From Kiloniella sp. EL199 (GTDB taxonomy: Bacteria > Pseudomonadota > Alphaproteobacteria > Kiloniellales > Kiloniellaceae): a stretch of 64,000 nt of DNA. Below, one piece after another: positions 1 through 8,427 of the stretch (positions within the stretch are counted from its first letter, which is position 1; every line of letters starts with the position of its first letter). The notes under the pieces were generated by a model. The model was not told the origin of the DNA, did no database searches, and saw only the letters and a program-made list of their open reading frames with translations. Both the position numbers and the translations under genes were made by a program. The DNA lies in NCBI RefSeq assembly GCF_900313065.1, contig NZ_OMPU01000001.1:169-64168 (forward strand), in the 5' to 3' direction.

Positions 1-623
1 TTGCCAACATTGCCCGTGTTGAAAACCAGATCGGGGAGGCCGAGTTACAAATCCTGCAGGTCGAACAGGATTACCGTGAACGGGCTTTGACGGAGCTTAA
101 GGAAACCAATTCCTCCATATCCGAGTTGGAAGAACAGAAAATAGCCTATCAGGAACAGTTGGCACGGGTGGAAATCAAGGCCCCGGTTGATGGTATTATC
201 CATGGCTCCAGTATCTTTACGGTAGGTGGCGTGGTTTCTCCGGCAGAACCTCTGATGCAGATCGTGCCCTTTGATGAACGCTTGACCGTCGAAGCACAGG
301 TTGATCCGCAGAATGTCGATCAAGTCTACAGCGGCCAACCGGCGGTGGTTAAGTTTCCTGCCTTTAACCAAAAGGTCACACCGGAACTCAACGGCTATGT
401 CCTCAAAGTCTCTCCGGACCGACTACAAGACCCGCAAAGTGGCATACCTTATTATCAGGGCATCATTGAAATCCCCGAAGAAGAAATGGCCCGTTTGAAC
501 ACAGCCAAGCTGGTTCCCGGCATGCCCGCAGAGATTTATATCCAAACCGGCGAACGTTCTGCTCTGAGCTACCTGATAAAACCACTGACAGATCAGTTGG
601 AGAGAGCTTTCAGGGAAGAGTGA
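1..623 (+). CDS. Type I secretion membrane-fusion (periplasmic adaptor) protein, C-terminal part
   Basis: This is the 3' part of an HlyD-family adaptor. The reading frame is open from base 3 and its start lies upstream of the window; about 206 residues are visible. The visible part begins in the coiled-coil hairpin (Glu/Gln-rich heptads such as ENQIGEAELQ and SISELEEQKI). It then enters the lipoyl/barrel region (RVEIKAPVDGIIHG) and ends with PGMPAEIYIQTGERSALSYL followed by a terminal KPLTDQLERAFREE. That ending is characteristic of HlyD/PrtE/LapC adaptors rather than RND adaptors. Such proteins bridge an inner-membrane ABC exporter and a TolC-like channel to secrete RTX-type substrates. The ABC partner is presumably upstream and not visible. 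The family call is firm; the substrate is unknown. Confidence 0.9.
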   Translation, partial: ANIARVENQIGEAELQILQVEQDYRERALTELKETNSSISELEEQKIAYQEQLARVEIKAPVDGIIHGSSIFTVGGVVSPAEPLMQIVPFDERLTVEAQVDPQNVDQVYSGQPAVVKFPAFNQKVTPELNGYVLKVSPDRLQDPQSGIPYYQGIIEIPEEEMARLNTAKLVPGMPAEIYIQTGERSALSYLIKPLTDQLERAFREE

Positions 624-1015
624 TCTTTTGAAGCTATATTAGAAGCCGAGATTTATAATTGCCAGCTCAGTTGCAAATAATGTGAGCTCATTCGCAGCTA
701 ATACGATTTGGGGCTACTCCGATAAACGTAATCAATGCGGTTATCAAATCTGCTCTAGCAATGAAAAAAACATCTATCATTGGATAGATTTATAAGGAAA
801 ATATTCAATTCCATTTATGTTACCTCCAATAAATGATTGCGGAACAAACCTCTGCCTCATTGGTCAAACATATAATATCAAACTTAATACAAGTTGTTGT
901 TTTTAAACATTCCAAGAAATGTAATATTTTTGCAACTGCAAGTAAGTAACCGTTAAGCATCCAAAAATGATAAAGCCGACTCCCACCAAGGCTGTCGTGC
1001 GTTCAGGAGTGCAAA
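624..1015. other. Intergenic region upstream of phoX-like gene
   Basis: About 390 bases of AT-rich DNA hold no convincing ORF. A short hairpin (ATCTATC, loop ATTG, GATAGAT at 772-789) is flanked on its left by seven A residues. It would therefore look like a weak terminator only for a minus-strand transcript, and no minus-strand gene is visible. A ribosome binding site CAGGAG lies just before the ATG at 1016. I looked for a Pho box (CTGTCAT-type repeats) and did not find a clear one. Confidence 0.5.
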
Positions 1016-2911
1016 ATGATTGAAAATAAAAATGAAGATCTTTCTTTTGATGAATTTGATGAAATCACAAATCCAGGTCCAGAAGTAACCGGATTTGAAC
1101 AGATCGTAGAAAAAGCCATGTCTCGCCGTAATTTTCTTGGCGGTGGTTTGAGTATAGGAGCATCCGCCTTTGTTTTGGGATCGACAGCTTTAACACCTTT
1201 TAATGCGAAAGCTGCCAGTAACTTTGATTTCGAACCAATTCCTGCAAATTCACTGGATACTGTGACAGTTCCCAAAGGATATTCATGGCAAATCGTAACC
1301 CAATGGGGGGACGAACTTTGGTCTAAATCTATCCCGTTCGATCACAAAACGCGCGGTACGGGTGAAAGTCAGGAACTTGCGATTGGCGATAACAACGACG
1401 GCATGTCGCTCTTTACAGTTGATGGGCACCATCTGCTTGTCTCAAACAATGAATACACAAATCGCAGTATCATGTACGATAATCGCGAAAGTAAATTACC
1501 GGAAACCGCGGATGACATTCGTAAAGGCAAAGCCGCTCACGGAGTTACAGTCGTAGAGATCAAACAAGACGGTAAGAATTGGATCATTGTGAAAGATTCC
1601 AAATATAACCGCCGTATTACAGCTGATTCACCTATGGAAATTTCTGGCCCCGCCCGTGGTCATGATCTGCTAAAAACATCAACAGATCCATCCGGCACGC
1701 AATCACTCGGTACATGGAACAACTGTGGTAATGGCCGTACACCCTGGGGGACTTATCTCGCATGTGAAGAAAATTTCAACGGCTACTTCTCCAGCAGTGA
1801 TGAAAACTACACACCGAGTAATGAATTGAAACGTTATGGTGTCAAAAATGAGGACTGGGGTTATGCCTGGGCCAAAGAAGATGAACGTTTTGACATCAGC
1901 AAAAACCCGAATGAGCCAAACAGAGCTGGCTATGTGGTCGAAATTGATCCAAGTGATCCGGCATCAATACCCAAAAAGCGCACAGCTTTGGGGCGCTTCA
2001 AGCATGAAAATGCAGAAGTTGTTGTCAACAAAGACGGTCATGTTGTGGTGTACATGGGCGACGACGAGCGCGGTGAATTCATCTACCGCTTTGTCTCAAA
2101 AGGAAAATTTGTTGAAGGCGGCAACAATGCCGATCTCCTGGACGAAGGTCAGCTCTACGTTGCCAAATTCAACGACGACCAAAGTGGTGAATGGCTGGAA
2201 CTTTCCCCTGCTACAACAGGTATGAAGTCTCAGGCTGAAGTATGCATTCATGCTCGCATCGCGGCTTCAAAAGTTGGTGCAACAACGATGGATCGCCCAG
2301 AATGGGTCGCATCTCATCCTAAAAAAGCAGAGATTTACTGTGCTTTAACCAACAACAAAAATCGGGGCAAGAAACCAAATGCTGGTGGTGATGAAACACC
2401 TGTAACAGGCCCGAACCCGCGCGCTGCAAACCTTTATGGCCAGATCGTTCGTTGGAAACCAGAGGGTGAAAATCATACTGCCAACACTTTTTCATGGGAT
2501 CTATTTGTTATGGCGGGGAACCCGACCATCCACAACGATGCCTATGCAGGTTCGAAGAATATTGACGCCCACAATATGTTCAATTCGCCTGATGGTATTT
2601 CATTCGATAACAACGGAAAGCTCTGGATCCAGACAGATGGTAAATACTCCAACAAAGATGATTTTGCTGGCATGGGAAATAACCAGATGTTGATCGGGGA
2701 TACTGAAACCGGCGAAATACAACGTTTCCTCGTTGGCCCCAAAGAATCTGAAGTGACTGGTATTACCTGGAGCGAAGATCGCAAAACAGTTTTTGTTGGT
2801 ATTCAGCATCCGGGTGAGAAAGGAGACAGCACGTTCCCTGGTGGCGAAGGAACTGCACCACGCTCTGCGATTATTGCTGTCACAAAAGATGACGGAGCCA
2901 TTCTCGGTTAA
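1016..2911 (+). CDS. PhoX-family phosphatase (DUF839), Tat-exported
   Basis: This 631-residue protein has a twin-arginine signal displaced inward: R37-R38 in SRRNFLGGGLSIGASAF, ending near ALTPFNAKA. It follows an acidic N-terminal stretch, as is common in this family. The rest reads as PF05787 (DUF839, PhoX-like beta-propeller), with GESQELAIGDNNDGM, SNNEYTN, GPARGHDLLKT, TWNNCGNGRTPWGTYLACEEN and YMGDDERGEFIYRFVS. Characterised PhoX members are periplasmic Ca/Fe-dependent alkaline phosphatases that release phosphate from organic esters; whether this one has that activity is inferred. The gene stands alone with a strong SD (CAGGAG) and its own downstream terminator. Phosphate control is plausible, but no Pho box was seen. 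Confidence 0.88.
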   Translation: MIENKNEDLSFDEFDEITNPGPEVTGFEQIVEKAMSRRNFLGGGLSIGASAFVLGSTALTPFNAKAASNFDFEPIPANSLDTVTVPKGYSWQIVTQWGDELWSKSIPFDHKTRGTGESQELAIGDNNDGMSLFTVDGHHLLVSNNEYTNRSIMYDNRESKLPETADDIRKGKAAHGVTVVEIKQDGKNWIIVKDSKYNRRITADSPMEISGPARGHDLLKTSTDPSGTQSLGTWNNCGNGRTPWGTYLACEENFNGYFSSSDENYTPSNELKRYGVKNEDWGYAWAKEDERFDISKNPNEPNRAGYVVEIDPSDPASIPKKRTALGRFKHENAEVVVNKDGHVVVYMGDDERGEFIYRFVSKGKFVEGGNNADLLDEGQLYVAKFNDDQSGEWLELSPATTGMKSQAEVCIHARIAASKVGATTMDRPEWVASHPKKAEIYCALTNNKNRGKKPNAGGDETPVTGPNPRAANLYGQIVRWKPEGENHTANTFSWDLFVMAGNPTIHNDAYAGSKNIDAHNMFNSPDGISFDNNGKLWIQTDGKYSNKDDFAGMGNNQMLIGDTETGEIQRFLVGPKESEVTGITWSEDRKTVFVGIQHPGEKGDSTFPGGEGTAPRSAIIAVTKDDGAILG

Positions 2912-2930
2912 AATTTTCATCTAATTAAAC

Positions 2931-2967
2931 AAGAAGGCAGAAGAATATTATCCCTCTGCCTTCTTTC
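2931..2967 (+). terminator. Rho-independent terminator after phoX-like gene
   Basis: Perfect 11-bp stem AAGAAGGCAGA (2931-2941) / TCTGCCTTCTT (2955-2965) with a 13-base loop, followed by a T-rich tract (TTCTTTG). It lies 20 bases after the stop codon at 2911. Confidence 0.85.
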
Positions 2968-3267
2968 TTTGTTCATTTATCCTGACTTTCTACATGGGGC
3001 ATGAAATCTGTTGAGAATATCCATAGTTTGATAATCTCACTTTACAGTTGACGTATCACACAAAAAAACGTCGAACAATTCATTCGCCTCTGCCTTAAAA
3101 GTAATAGGAAATTAATTTGTGCCTGGGGGTATCACGGATTTCATTTCTTAAGTAAACAATTCCCAGAATATAAACCGAAACAGAGACGATAATGCAAAAA
3201 GCTCTGCTAGACGAAGCAGCATCTGTAAAGGCCCGCATTAGAAATCTGCTCAAGGAAAACAGTGTAA
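2968..3267. other. Intergenic region between phoX-like gene and sensor kinase gene
   Basis: About 300 bases without a supported gene, between a plus-strand gene and the end of a minus-strand gene. A 33-codon plus-strand frame (3192-3293) overlaps the kinase 3' end. Its conceptual product is helical and charged, but it lacks a good SD and is not called. Confidence 0.4.
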
Positions 3268-4653
3268 CTAACCTTGAGGAAATCTCAACTTGAAGCAAGC
3301 CCCCACCCCTTGCCCAACGTTTTGATATTCAATAGAACCATTGTGCCGTTCCATAATTTCCCGGACGATTGGTAATCCCAGACCACAGCCTTCATCATCT
3401 CGTGTTTCAGAACGATAAAAGCGCTCAAATATCTTGTCTCGCTCTTCTTTGGGAACACCTGGACCATTATCTTCAACTTCAATCACAACGTCTTCGGACA
3501 TTTGCTTTAATCGAACAGTAACAGTCGAATTTCCAGAGCAATAGTGCAGCGCATTTTCAATCAAATTTTTCAATGCTTCTTTAATCAACTCTTCATTTCC
3601 AACAACAGACCCAATTTCTCCCTGTTGCTCGAACCCCAAATCAATCTGCTGAGAAACCGCTTTGGGAACGTAAGCCCGCGTTACCTCTTCGCTTAACACC
3701 TTTAAATCGACCGCTTCAAAGTGAAAATTCTCATCTTCCTGATGAGTTCTAGCTAAACTGAGAAGCTGGTTAATCAAACGTGACGTTTGTTTTGTGCTTC
3801 GATTTAAATGCTCTAACCGCTTTGCAATTTTTACCGGTTCTTTTTCATCCTGTGCCAACTCAGCTTGGGTTTGAATTGCTGCCAGTGGCGTTCTGAGTTG
3901 ATGTGCAGCATTTGATGTAAAACGTTGCATAGCCTCAATAGACGCGCCCAACCTTTTCATAAGATCATTAATGGCATCAATCAAATGGCGTACTTCTTGT
4001 GGAACTTCGTGCTCAATGGGCCTTAGATCAGAAGACGTACGCCTGTTCAACGCCGCTTCCAAGCGCACAAGAGGTTTTAGCCCCCACCCGATACCAATCC
4101 ACAACACAATTCCGGCAACCAATATTAAAACTAATTGTCGAACGATTGCTGCCGTCATCATTTCATTGATCAGATTATTGCGCCCCTCAACAGTTTCAGC
4201 GACCATCACCGTAAAACGCGCCGACAAACGACCACCAGAAATGTGACGTGAGATTACCCCAACCCGAATAGCATCACCACGATAATCAGCATCAAAGAAA
4301 AGCGGCGCGCCATTTTTTGGAATATCCTTATCATCCACGACAGGCAAATCATCATAGCCTGTGATAAAGCTATTTCCCGGGCCAACAACCTGATAGAAAA
4401 CGCGATCCTGAGCTGCCGACGTCAGCATTTCGAGCGCAACATAGGGGACATCAACCTCTAGCTGTTCCCCAACCACAACGACGCGTTCTGCTATCGCCAG
4501 CGCAGACCCCAGCAAGACCCGATCATAAGCCTCATTGGCTGCTTTACTTGCACTGGAACGAACTTCTAAAAGCATCAAGGCAGAAATAATCGCGAGCGCA
4601 CCGAGCAACCACAACAACAAACGCCGACGGAGAGACTTGCGCTGCCACCTCAT
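3268..4653 (-). CDS. tctE: Sensor histidine kinase, TctE-like
   Basis: This 461-residue inner-membrane kinase autophosphorylates and passes phosphate to the TctD-like regulator encoded just upstream. It has an N-terminal membrane segment (LLLWLLGALAIISALMLL) and a periplasmic domain of about 130 residues of the TctE N-terminal type (SSASKAANEAYDRVLLGSAL). A second membrane segment (LVLILVAGIVLWIGIGWGL) and a HAMP-like linker follow. The catalytic core shows the H-box FTSNAAHQLRTPLAAI, N-box NLIENALHYC, G1 EDNGPGVP, the F-box IFERFYRS and G2 GCGLGLPIV. The start overlaps the regulator stop by one base (TAATG), indicating coupled translation. The ligand is presumably a carboxylate, judging from the neighbouring TctCBA transporter; that is inference. 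Confidence 0.88.
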   Translation of the reverse strand: MRWQRKSLRRRLLLWLLGALAIISALMLLEVRSSASKAANEAYDRVLLGSALAIAERVVVVGEQLEVDVPYVALEMLTSAAQDRVFYQVVGPGNSFITGYDDLPVVDDKDIPKNGAPLFFDADYRGDAIRVGVISRHISGGRLSARFTVMVAETVEGRNNLINEMMTAAIVRQLVLILVAGIVLWIGIGWGLKPLVRLEAALNRRTSSDLRPIEHEVPQEVRHLIDAINDLMKRLGASIEAMQRFTSNAAHQLRTPLAAIQTQAELAQDEKEPVKIAKRLEHLNRSTKQTSRLINQLLSLARTHQEDENFHFEAVDLKVLSEEVTRAYVPKAVSQQIDLGFEQQGEIGSVVGNEELIKEALKNLIENALHYCSGNSTVTVRLKQMSEDVVIEVEDNGPGVPKEERDKIFERFYRSETRDDEGCGLGLPIVREIMERHNGSIEYQNVGQGVGACFKLRFPQG

Positions 4654-5315
4654 TATTTTTCCAACAAATAGCCAAGACCACGTACAGTCTTGATACTGAT
4701 ATTCGCTGCCGCCAGCCTCTTTCTCAAACGGCTAATATAAAGCTCCACAGCATTGGGGCTGATATCCTGATCAAAATTGGCAAGGCTGTCTGCGATTTGT
4801 TCTTTACTGACAACCTGCCCGGCCCGACTGATCAAAAGCTCAAGCAAGCAAAATTCACGGCGCGGTAAATCCAAAGGCTCACCCATCAGCGAAACCCGTC
4901 GCGCCACACTATCAAAGATCAACGCGCCAATAGCTATTTCCGGTGATTTGAAGCCGCTTTGTCGCCGAAGAAGCGCACGTACTCTTGCTTCTAATTCAAC
5001 CAAATCAAACGGTTTGGTCAGGTAATCATCCGCCCCGAGATCAAGGCCTTTCACTCTGTCATTTAATGTATCACGCGCCGTAAGAATAAGCACCTGCGCC
5101 TTGCCACCGTTCTGCCGATAACGCTTTAAAATATCCAACCCGTCATAGCCCGGCAGGTTCAGGTCCATCACAATCAGGTTAAATTCCTGAGTACGTAGAA
5201 TAACATCTGCTTCGGTACCGTCACCAACAACATCCACAGCCATTTCCATACGCGTAAGCGCACTGGATATTCCATCCGCCAAAGCGGCATTATCTTCAAC
5301 AACTAGTATTCTCAT
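4653..5315 (-). CDS. tctD: OmpR-type response regulator, TctD-like
   Basis: This 220-residue DNA-binding regulator has a receiver domain with acidic pocket E7-D8, phospho-acceptor D51 (VMDLNLPG), T79 and K101 (LTKPF). A C-terminal winged helix follows (LPRREFCLLELLISRAGQVVSKEQI ending KTVRGLGYLLEK, in separate runs). I start at the ATG at 5315, giving MRILVVEDN. An upstream in-frame extension of 24 codons would put a basic, non-conserved tail before the receiver domain and is rejected. It is the first gene of the tctDE pair, and the 115-base divergent gap to the binding-protein gene is the likely control region. It probably activates tctCBA; this is inferred from gene order. Confidence 0.88.
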   Translation of the reverse strand: MRILVVEDNAALADGISSALTRMEMAVDVVGDGTEADVILRTQEFNLIVMDLNLPGYDGLDILKRYRQNGGKAQVLILTARDTLNDRVKGLDLGADDYLTKPFDLVELEARVRALLRRQSGFKSPEIAIGALIFDSVARRVSLMGEPLDLPRREFCLLELLISRAGQVVSKEQIADSLANFDQDISPNAVELYISRLRKRLAAANISIKTVRGLGYLLEK

Positions 5316-5430
5316 GAATAAAAGACTAACTTTGTTCCAAGGCTTTTGAAAAGCCCGAGAAGAAAGAAAAGGTCGAAAGAAAATCAATTTCCTGCCGGAT
5401 GACAGGTTCCCGACAGCTTCGGGCCATAAT
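5316..5430. promoter_or_regulatory. Divergent promoter region between tctD and the orphan binding protein
   Basis: 115 bases separate two divergently read start codons, so both promoters and any TctD site must lie here or overlap the coding ends. No operator repeat stands out by eye. The region is identified from gene arrangement only. Confidence 0.45.
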
Positions 5431-6603
5431 GTGTATGAAAAAATTAAAAAAATAAAATCAGGGGTTCAGACAATTAAATCACTATCAACAGCGAGATCAC
5501 TTTCCCAAGGCTTTATTCCCAAGTCATGGTGTCAGTCACTATGTATAATAGTTGCCATTATCGCCTCACAGCTAATACCATATACTGTCCAGGCAAAAGC
5601 TTTTGATTTTCCGGCAGTATCTGGCAAAGAAAACAATGTCATTACAATTTATAGCGTTACCGATGTTGATATCTTTCAAGGTACCATTGCTGACTTTCAA
5701 GAACTCTTTCCCGATATCTCTATCATCTATCATGACCTGCAATCACTAGAGCTTTACGAACGCATTCAGGAAGAAACCCTGAACAATAATATAACAGCAG
5801 ATATCGCCATCAGCTCGGCCATGGATCTGCAAATGAAGCTCGCCAATGACGGTTTTGCACAGCGCGTGGAAATATCAACTGCGCAAGAAATGCCGCCTTG
5901 GTCACAATGGCGGAATGAAGTCTTTGGCTTTACATCTGAACCTGCAGTCACGATTTACAACAAGGAATATTTCAAAGACCGACAACTCCCAAAAACCCGT
6001 TTGGAAATGCAACGTTTTCTAGCGGAAAGGCCATCTGATCTTTTCGGTCGTATCGCCACATACGACATCGAACGCAGCGGCGTTGGCTTTCTCTTTATGG
6101 GAGTTGATTCAGAAAGATACAAAGGCATCTGGAACCTGGTCAAAAGCTTTGGCGCAAATGGCGTTAAACTATCCACAAGCTCGACAGCGATTATAAATAA
6201 CGTCAATAGTGGCAAATACGTTATCGGATATAATGTTCTTGGTTCATATGCTCTTGCACGGTTAGAAAGCTCGCCAAATCTCGGCATACTATACCCTGAA
6301 GACTATACAACTGTTCTCTCTCGCCTTGCAATCATTCCCAAGGCAGCCAAATCCAAAGAATCAGGTAAGCTTTTTCTCGAATACCTTCTCTCAGAACGCG
6401 GACAACAGCTGCTCGCGACCAGCGCAAAGCTGAATGCTGTTCACCCCGCGATTAAAAGCAGTGGCCCGGAAGAGATTCTTGCTGCTCAAACCCGCAGCAA
6501 TTTACAACCCATTAAGGTCGGTCCGGGGTTGTTGGTTTATCTGGATCAGGTGAAAAGACGTAAGACCATAAACCAGTGGAACAAGTCATTACGCGGAGAA
6601 TAA
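5431..6603 (+). CDS. Orphan periplasmic solute-binding protein (iron/polyamine ABC type) next to tctDE
   Basis: About 390 residues if read from the GTG at 5431. An unusually long basic N-terminal region precedes the hydrophobic signal segment (SLCIIVAIIASQLIPYTVQA) and cleavage near VQAKA, so the true start is uncertain. The mature part reads as a type 2 periplasmic binding protein of the Fe3+/spermidine class: VITIYSVTDVDIFQGTIADF, then FQELFPDISIIYHDL, AVTIYNKEYF and EYLLSERGQQLLA. No ABC permease or ATPase gene accompanies it, and it is divergent from tctDE. Binding proteins in this position are known as accessory sensors for TctE-like kinases (BctC-type extracytoplasmic partners are the usual comparison). 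I infer a sensing role rather than transport. Confidence 0.75.
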   Translation: MYEKIKKIKSGVQTIKSLSTARSLSQGFIPKSWCQSLCIIVAIIASQLIPYTVQAKAFDFPAVSGKENNVITIYSVTDVDIFQGTIADFQELFPDISIIYHDLQSLELYERIQEETLNNNITADIAISSAMDLQMKLANDGFAQRVEISTAQEMPPWSQWRNEVFGFTSEPAVTIYNKEYFKDRQLPKTRLEMQRFLAERPSDLFGRIATYDIERSGVGFLFMGVDSERYKGIWNLVKSFGANGVKLSTSSTAIINNVNSGKYVIGYNVLGSYALARLESSPNLGILYPEDYTTVLSRLAIIPKAAKSKESGKLFLEYLLSERGQQLLATSAKLNAVHPAIKSSGPEEILAAQTRSNLQPIKVGPGLLVYLDQVKRRKTINQWNKSLRGE

Positions 6604-6896
6604 TTCTCAATGAACAACATTATAAAAACAATGCAAATATCTGATTTAATTAATGTTTTAATTTAAAGTAAATTATTTTCCTCAACGACAGGGTAGTGAC
6701 AGCTTTTTCCCTTAGCCTACATATATTGAATGGTAGGCCGCAGATAAAAAATAATAAAAGCGGTTGGGGAGACAGTATATAAACAGCTCGGATAATCCTC
6801 TGATCTGATTAATTCAAATGTGGACACCTCCCTCATCCGACTTCGTTCGGCGGTTTGTTATTCATCGAATTAACAATCATACTCGGAGGCCAATTC
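6604..6896. other. Intergenic region with tctC leader
   Basis: About 290 bases with no supported gene. The AT-rich first part is followed by a leader ending in a strong SD (GGAGG at 6886-6890) before the ATG at 6897. The SD decides the tctC start: reading from further upstream would add 14 residues (MLFIELTIILGGQF) ahead of a normal signal peptide. Confidence 0.5.
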
Positions 6897-7895
6897 ATGT
6901 TTGGCAAAACAACAAAACTATCTCGCCGTCTTGTGTTATCTATGGCAGCAGCAGCTGTTTCCGTGGGCATGACCATGCCGCTTTCTTCTACTTCAGCTGC
7001 AGATCTGGAAAAAATCCACTTCCTGATCCCCGGTGGTGCCGGTGGTGGCTGGGATGGTACCGCACGCGGTACAGGCGAAGCTTTGACAAAATCTGGCTTG
7101 CTCGGCTCCGCTTCTTTTGAAAATATGTCCGGTGGTGGTGGCGGTAAAGCTATTGCACACCTTATCGAAACGGCTGAACGTCAGGGTGACACCCTGATGG
7201 TGAATTCAACCCCGATCGTTATCCGTTCACTAACAAAGGTTTTTCCACAGTCTTTCCGTGACCTTGTCCCTGTAGCTGGCGTTATTGGTGATTACGCTGC
7301 TTTTGTCGTGCCGGCTGATTCCAAATACAAATCCTTCTCCGAGGTCGTCGCTGATTTCAAAGCTGATCCGAAATCCGTGAAAATCGCCGGTGGTTCGGCA
7401 CGTGGAAGCATGGATCACCTTGTCGCTGCACAAGCCTTTAAAGCGGCTGGCGGTGATCCTAAAGCTGTTAAATACATCCCTTACGATGCTGGTGGTAAAG
7501 CCATGGCAGGTCTCCTATCTGGAGAAACAGCACTGCTTTCCACAGGCCTTTCTGAAGCACTTGAGCTGGAACGCAGCGGCCAGGTTCGTATTCTTGCCAT
7601 GACAGGTGAAAACCGTATTGATGATGCACCAAATATTCCAACCCTGACAGAACAGGGAATTGATGCAACGTTTGTTAACTGGCGCGGTTTCTTTGCTGCT
7701 CCGGGTACATCAAAAGAAAAAGTTGCGGCCTATAACGCTACGCTTGAGAAAATGTACGACACACCGGAATGGGAAACTGTCCGTGCGCGTAACGGATGGG
7801 TAGAAGTCTTCCAGCCTGCTGATGTTTTCTACACCTTCCTCGAAGAACAGGAAGGCATTGTTGGCGACCTGATGAAAGAGCTTGGCTTTCTCTAA
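6897..7895 (+). CDS. tctC: Tripartite tricarboxylate transporter, periplasmic binding protein
   Basis: A 332-residue TctC/Bug-family binding protein that captures a carboxylate in the periplasm and delivers it to TctAB. The signal peptide has basic MFGKTTKLSRR, a hydrophobic core and a cleavage site near SSTSAADL. The mature start DLEKIHFLIPGGAGGGWDGT is the classic TctC ligand-loop signature, followed by FENMSGGGGGKAIAHL and VKYIPYDAGGKAMAGLLSGE. The start is set by the GGAGG SD seven bases upstream. It is the first gene of a tctC-tctB-tctA-abrB operon. The Gly-Gly-Trp ligand loop resembles citrate/tricarballylate members, but the actual substrate is not deducible. Confidence 0.93.
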   Translation: MFGKTTKLSRRLVLSMAAAAVSVGMTMPLSSTSAADLEKIHFLIPGGAGGGWDGTARGTGEALTKSGLLGSASFENMSGGGGGKAIAHLIETAERQGDTLMVNSTPIVIRSLTKVFPQSFRDLVPVAGVIGDYAAFVVPADSKYKSFSEVVADFKADPKSVKIAGGSARGSMDHLVAAQAFKAAGGDPKAVKYIPYDAGGKAMAGLLSGETALLSTGLSEALELERSGQVRILAMTGENRIDDAPNIPTLTEQGIDATFVNWRGFFAAPGTSKEKVAAYNATLEKMYDTPEWETVRARNGWVEVFQPADVFYTFLEEQEGIVGDLMKELGFL

Positions 7896-7901
7896 GCCAA
7901 G
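7881..7901 (+). repeat. Stem-loop at the tctC stop codon
   Basis: CTTGGCTT (7881-7888), loop TCTCT, AAGCCAAG (7894-7901). It spans the end of tctC with no T-run, so it looks like an intercistronic or mRNA-stabilising hairpin between the binding protein and the membrane genes rather than a terminator. Confidence 0.65.
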
Positions 7902-7947
7902 TATCGTGAATTAGTATCTGCACGCAATAGAAAAAGGAATGGAGACA

Positions 7948-8427
7948 ATGACCCTCAGCAAGGAAAAAGCGGGAGCCTTGTGTTTTCTTGTTCTCGCAAT
8001 CGCTTATGGTATGGAAGCAAGGCATATTCCCTTGTTTCCGGGTGATGAACTGGAACCTTTTACCGCCCGGACTATGCCTATCGCCCTTTCCTGGCTAACA
8101 GGTCTTGTCTCCTTTCTTCTTCTCGTTCTCCCTCAACGCGAAGAAACAGATGACATTTTCTCAGTCTTCCGGGGATTGAACTGGGGCAGAACGTCTATCT
8201 TGATCGGTCTGATGGTCTTTTACGGATTAACCTTGAGTCCACTTGGGTTCCTGTTATCTACCGTCTTGTTTCTCATTGGTGGCATCTATGCATTGGGTGA
8301 AAGACGTTGGTCCATCATTCTTCTTTCATCGGTACCAGCGACTGTTGGTTTCTGGTTCATTCTCGATAAGCTCCTGGGTATCTATCTCGCGCCCGGTGAG
8401 ATCTTTACTATGTTCGGAGCAAATTAA
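7948..8427 (+). CDS. tctB: Tripartite tricarboxylate transporter, small membrane subunit
   Basis: About 159 residues with four predicted membrane helices (GALCFLVLAIAYG, TGLVSFLLLVLP, GRTSILIGLMVFYGL, IILLSSVPATVGFWFI), matching TctB/DUF1468. It forms the small subunit with TctA in the inner membrane. I prefer the ATG at 7948 because an AAGGA lies nine bases upstream; the ATG at 7939 sits directly on that SD. The stop overlaps the tctA start (TAATG at 8425-8429), so the two subunits are translationally coupled. Confidence 0.88.
   Translation: MTLSKEKAGALCFLVLAIAYGMEARHIPLFPGDELEPFTARTMPIALSWLTGLVSFLLLVLPQREETDDIFSVFRGLNWGRTSILIGLMVFYGLTLSPLGFLLSTVLFLIGGIYALGERRWSIILLSSVPATVGFWFILDKLLGIYLAPGEIFTMFGAN

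Noticed and set aside
772-789. Hairpin with adjacent A-run resembling a minus-strand terminator
   Set aside because: The stem is only seven AT-rich base pairs and there is no minus-strand gene upstream of it; kept only as a note.
3192-3293. 33-codon plus-strand frame overlapping the end of tctE
   Set aside because: It has no convincing ribosome binding site and overlaps a well-supported gene on the other strand; a helical character alone is not enough.
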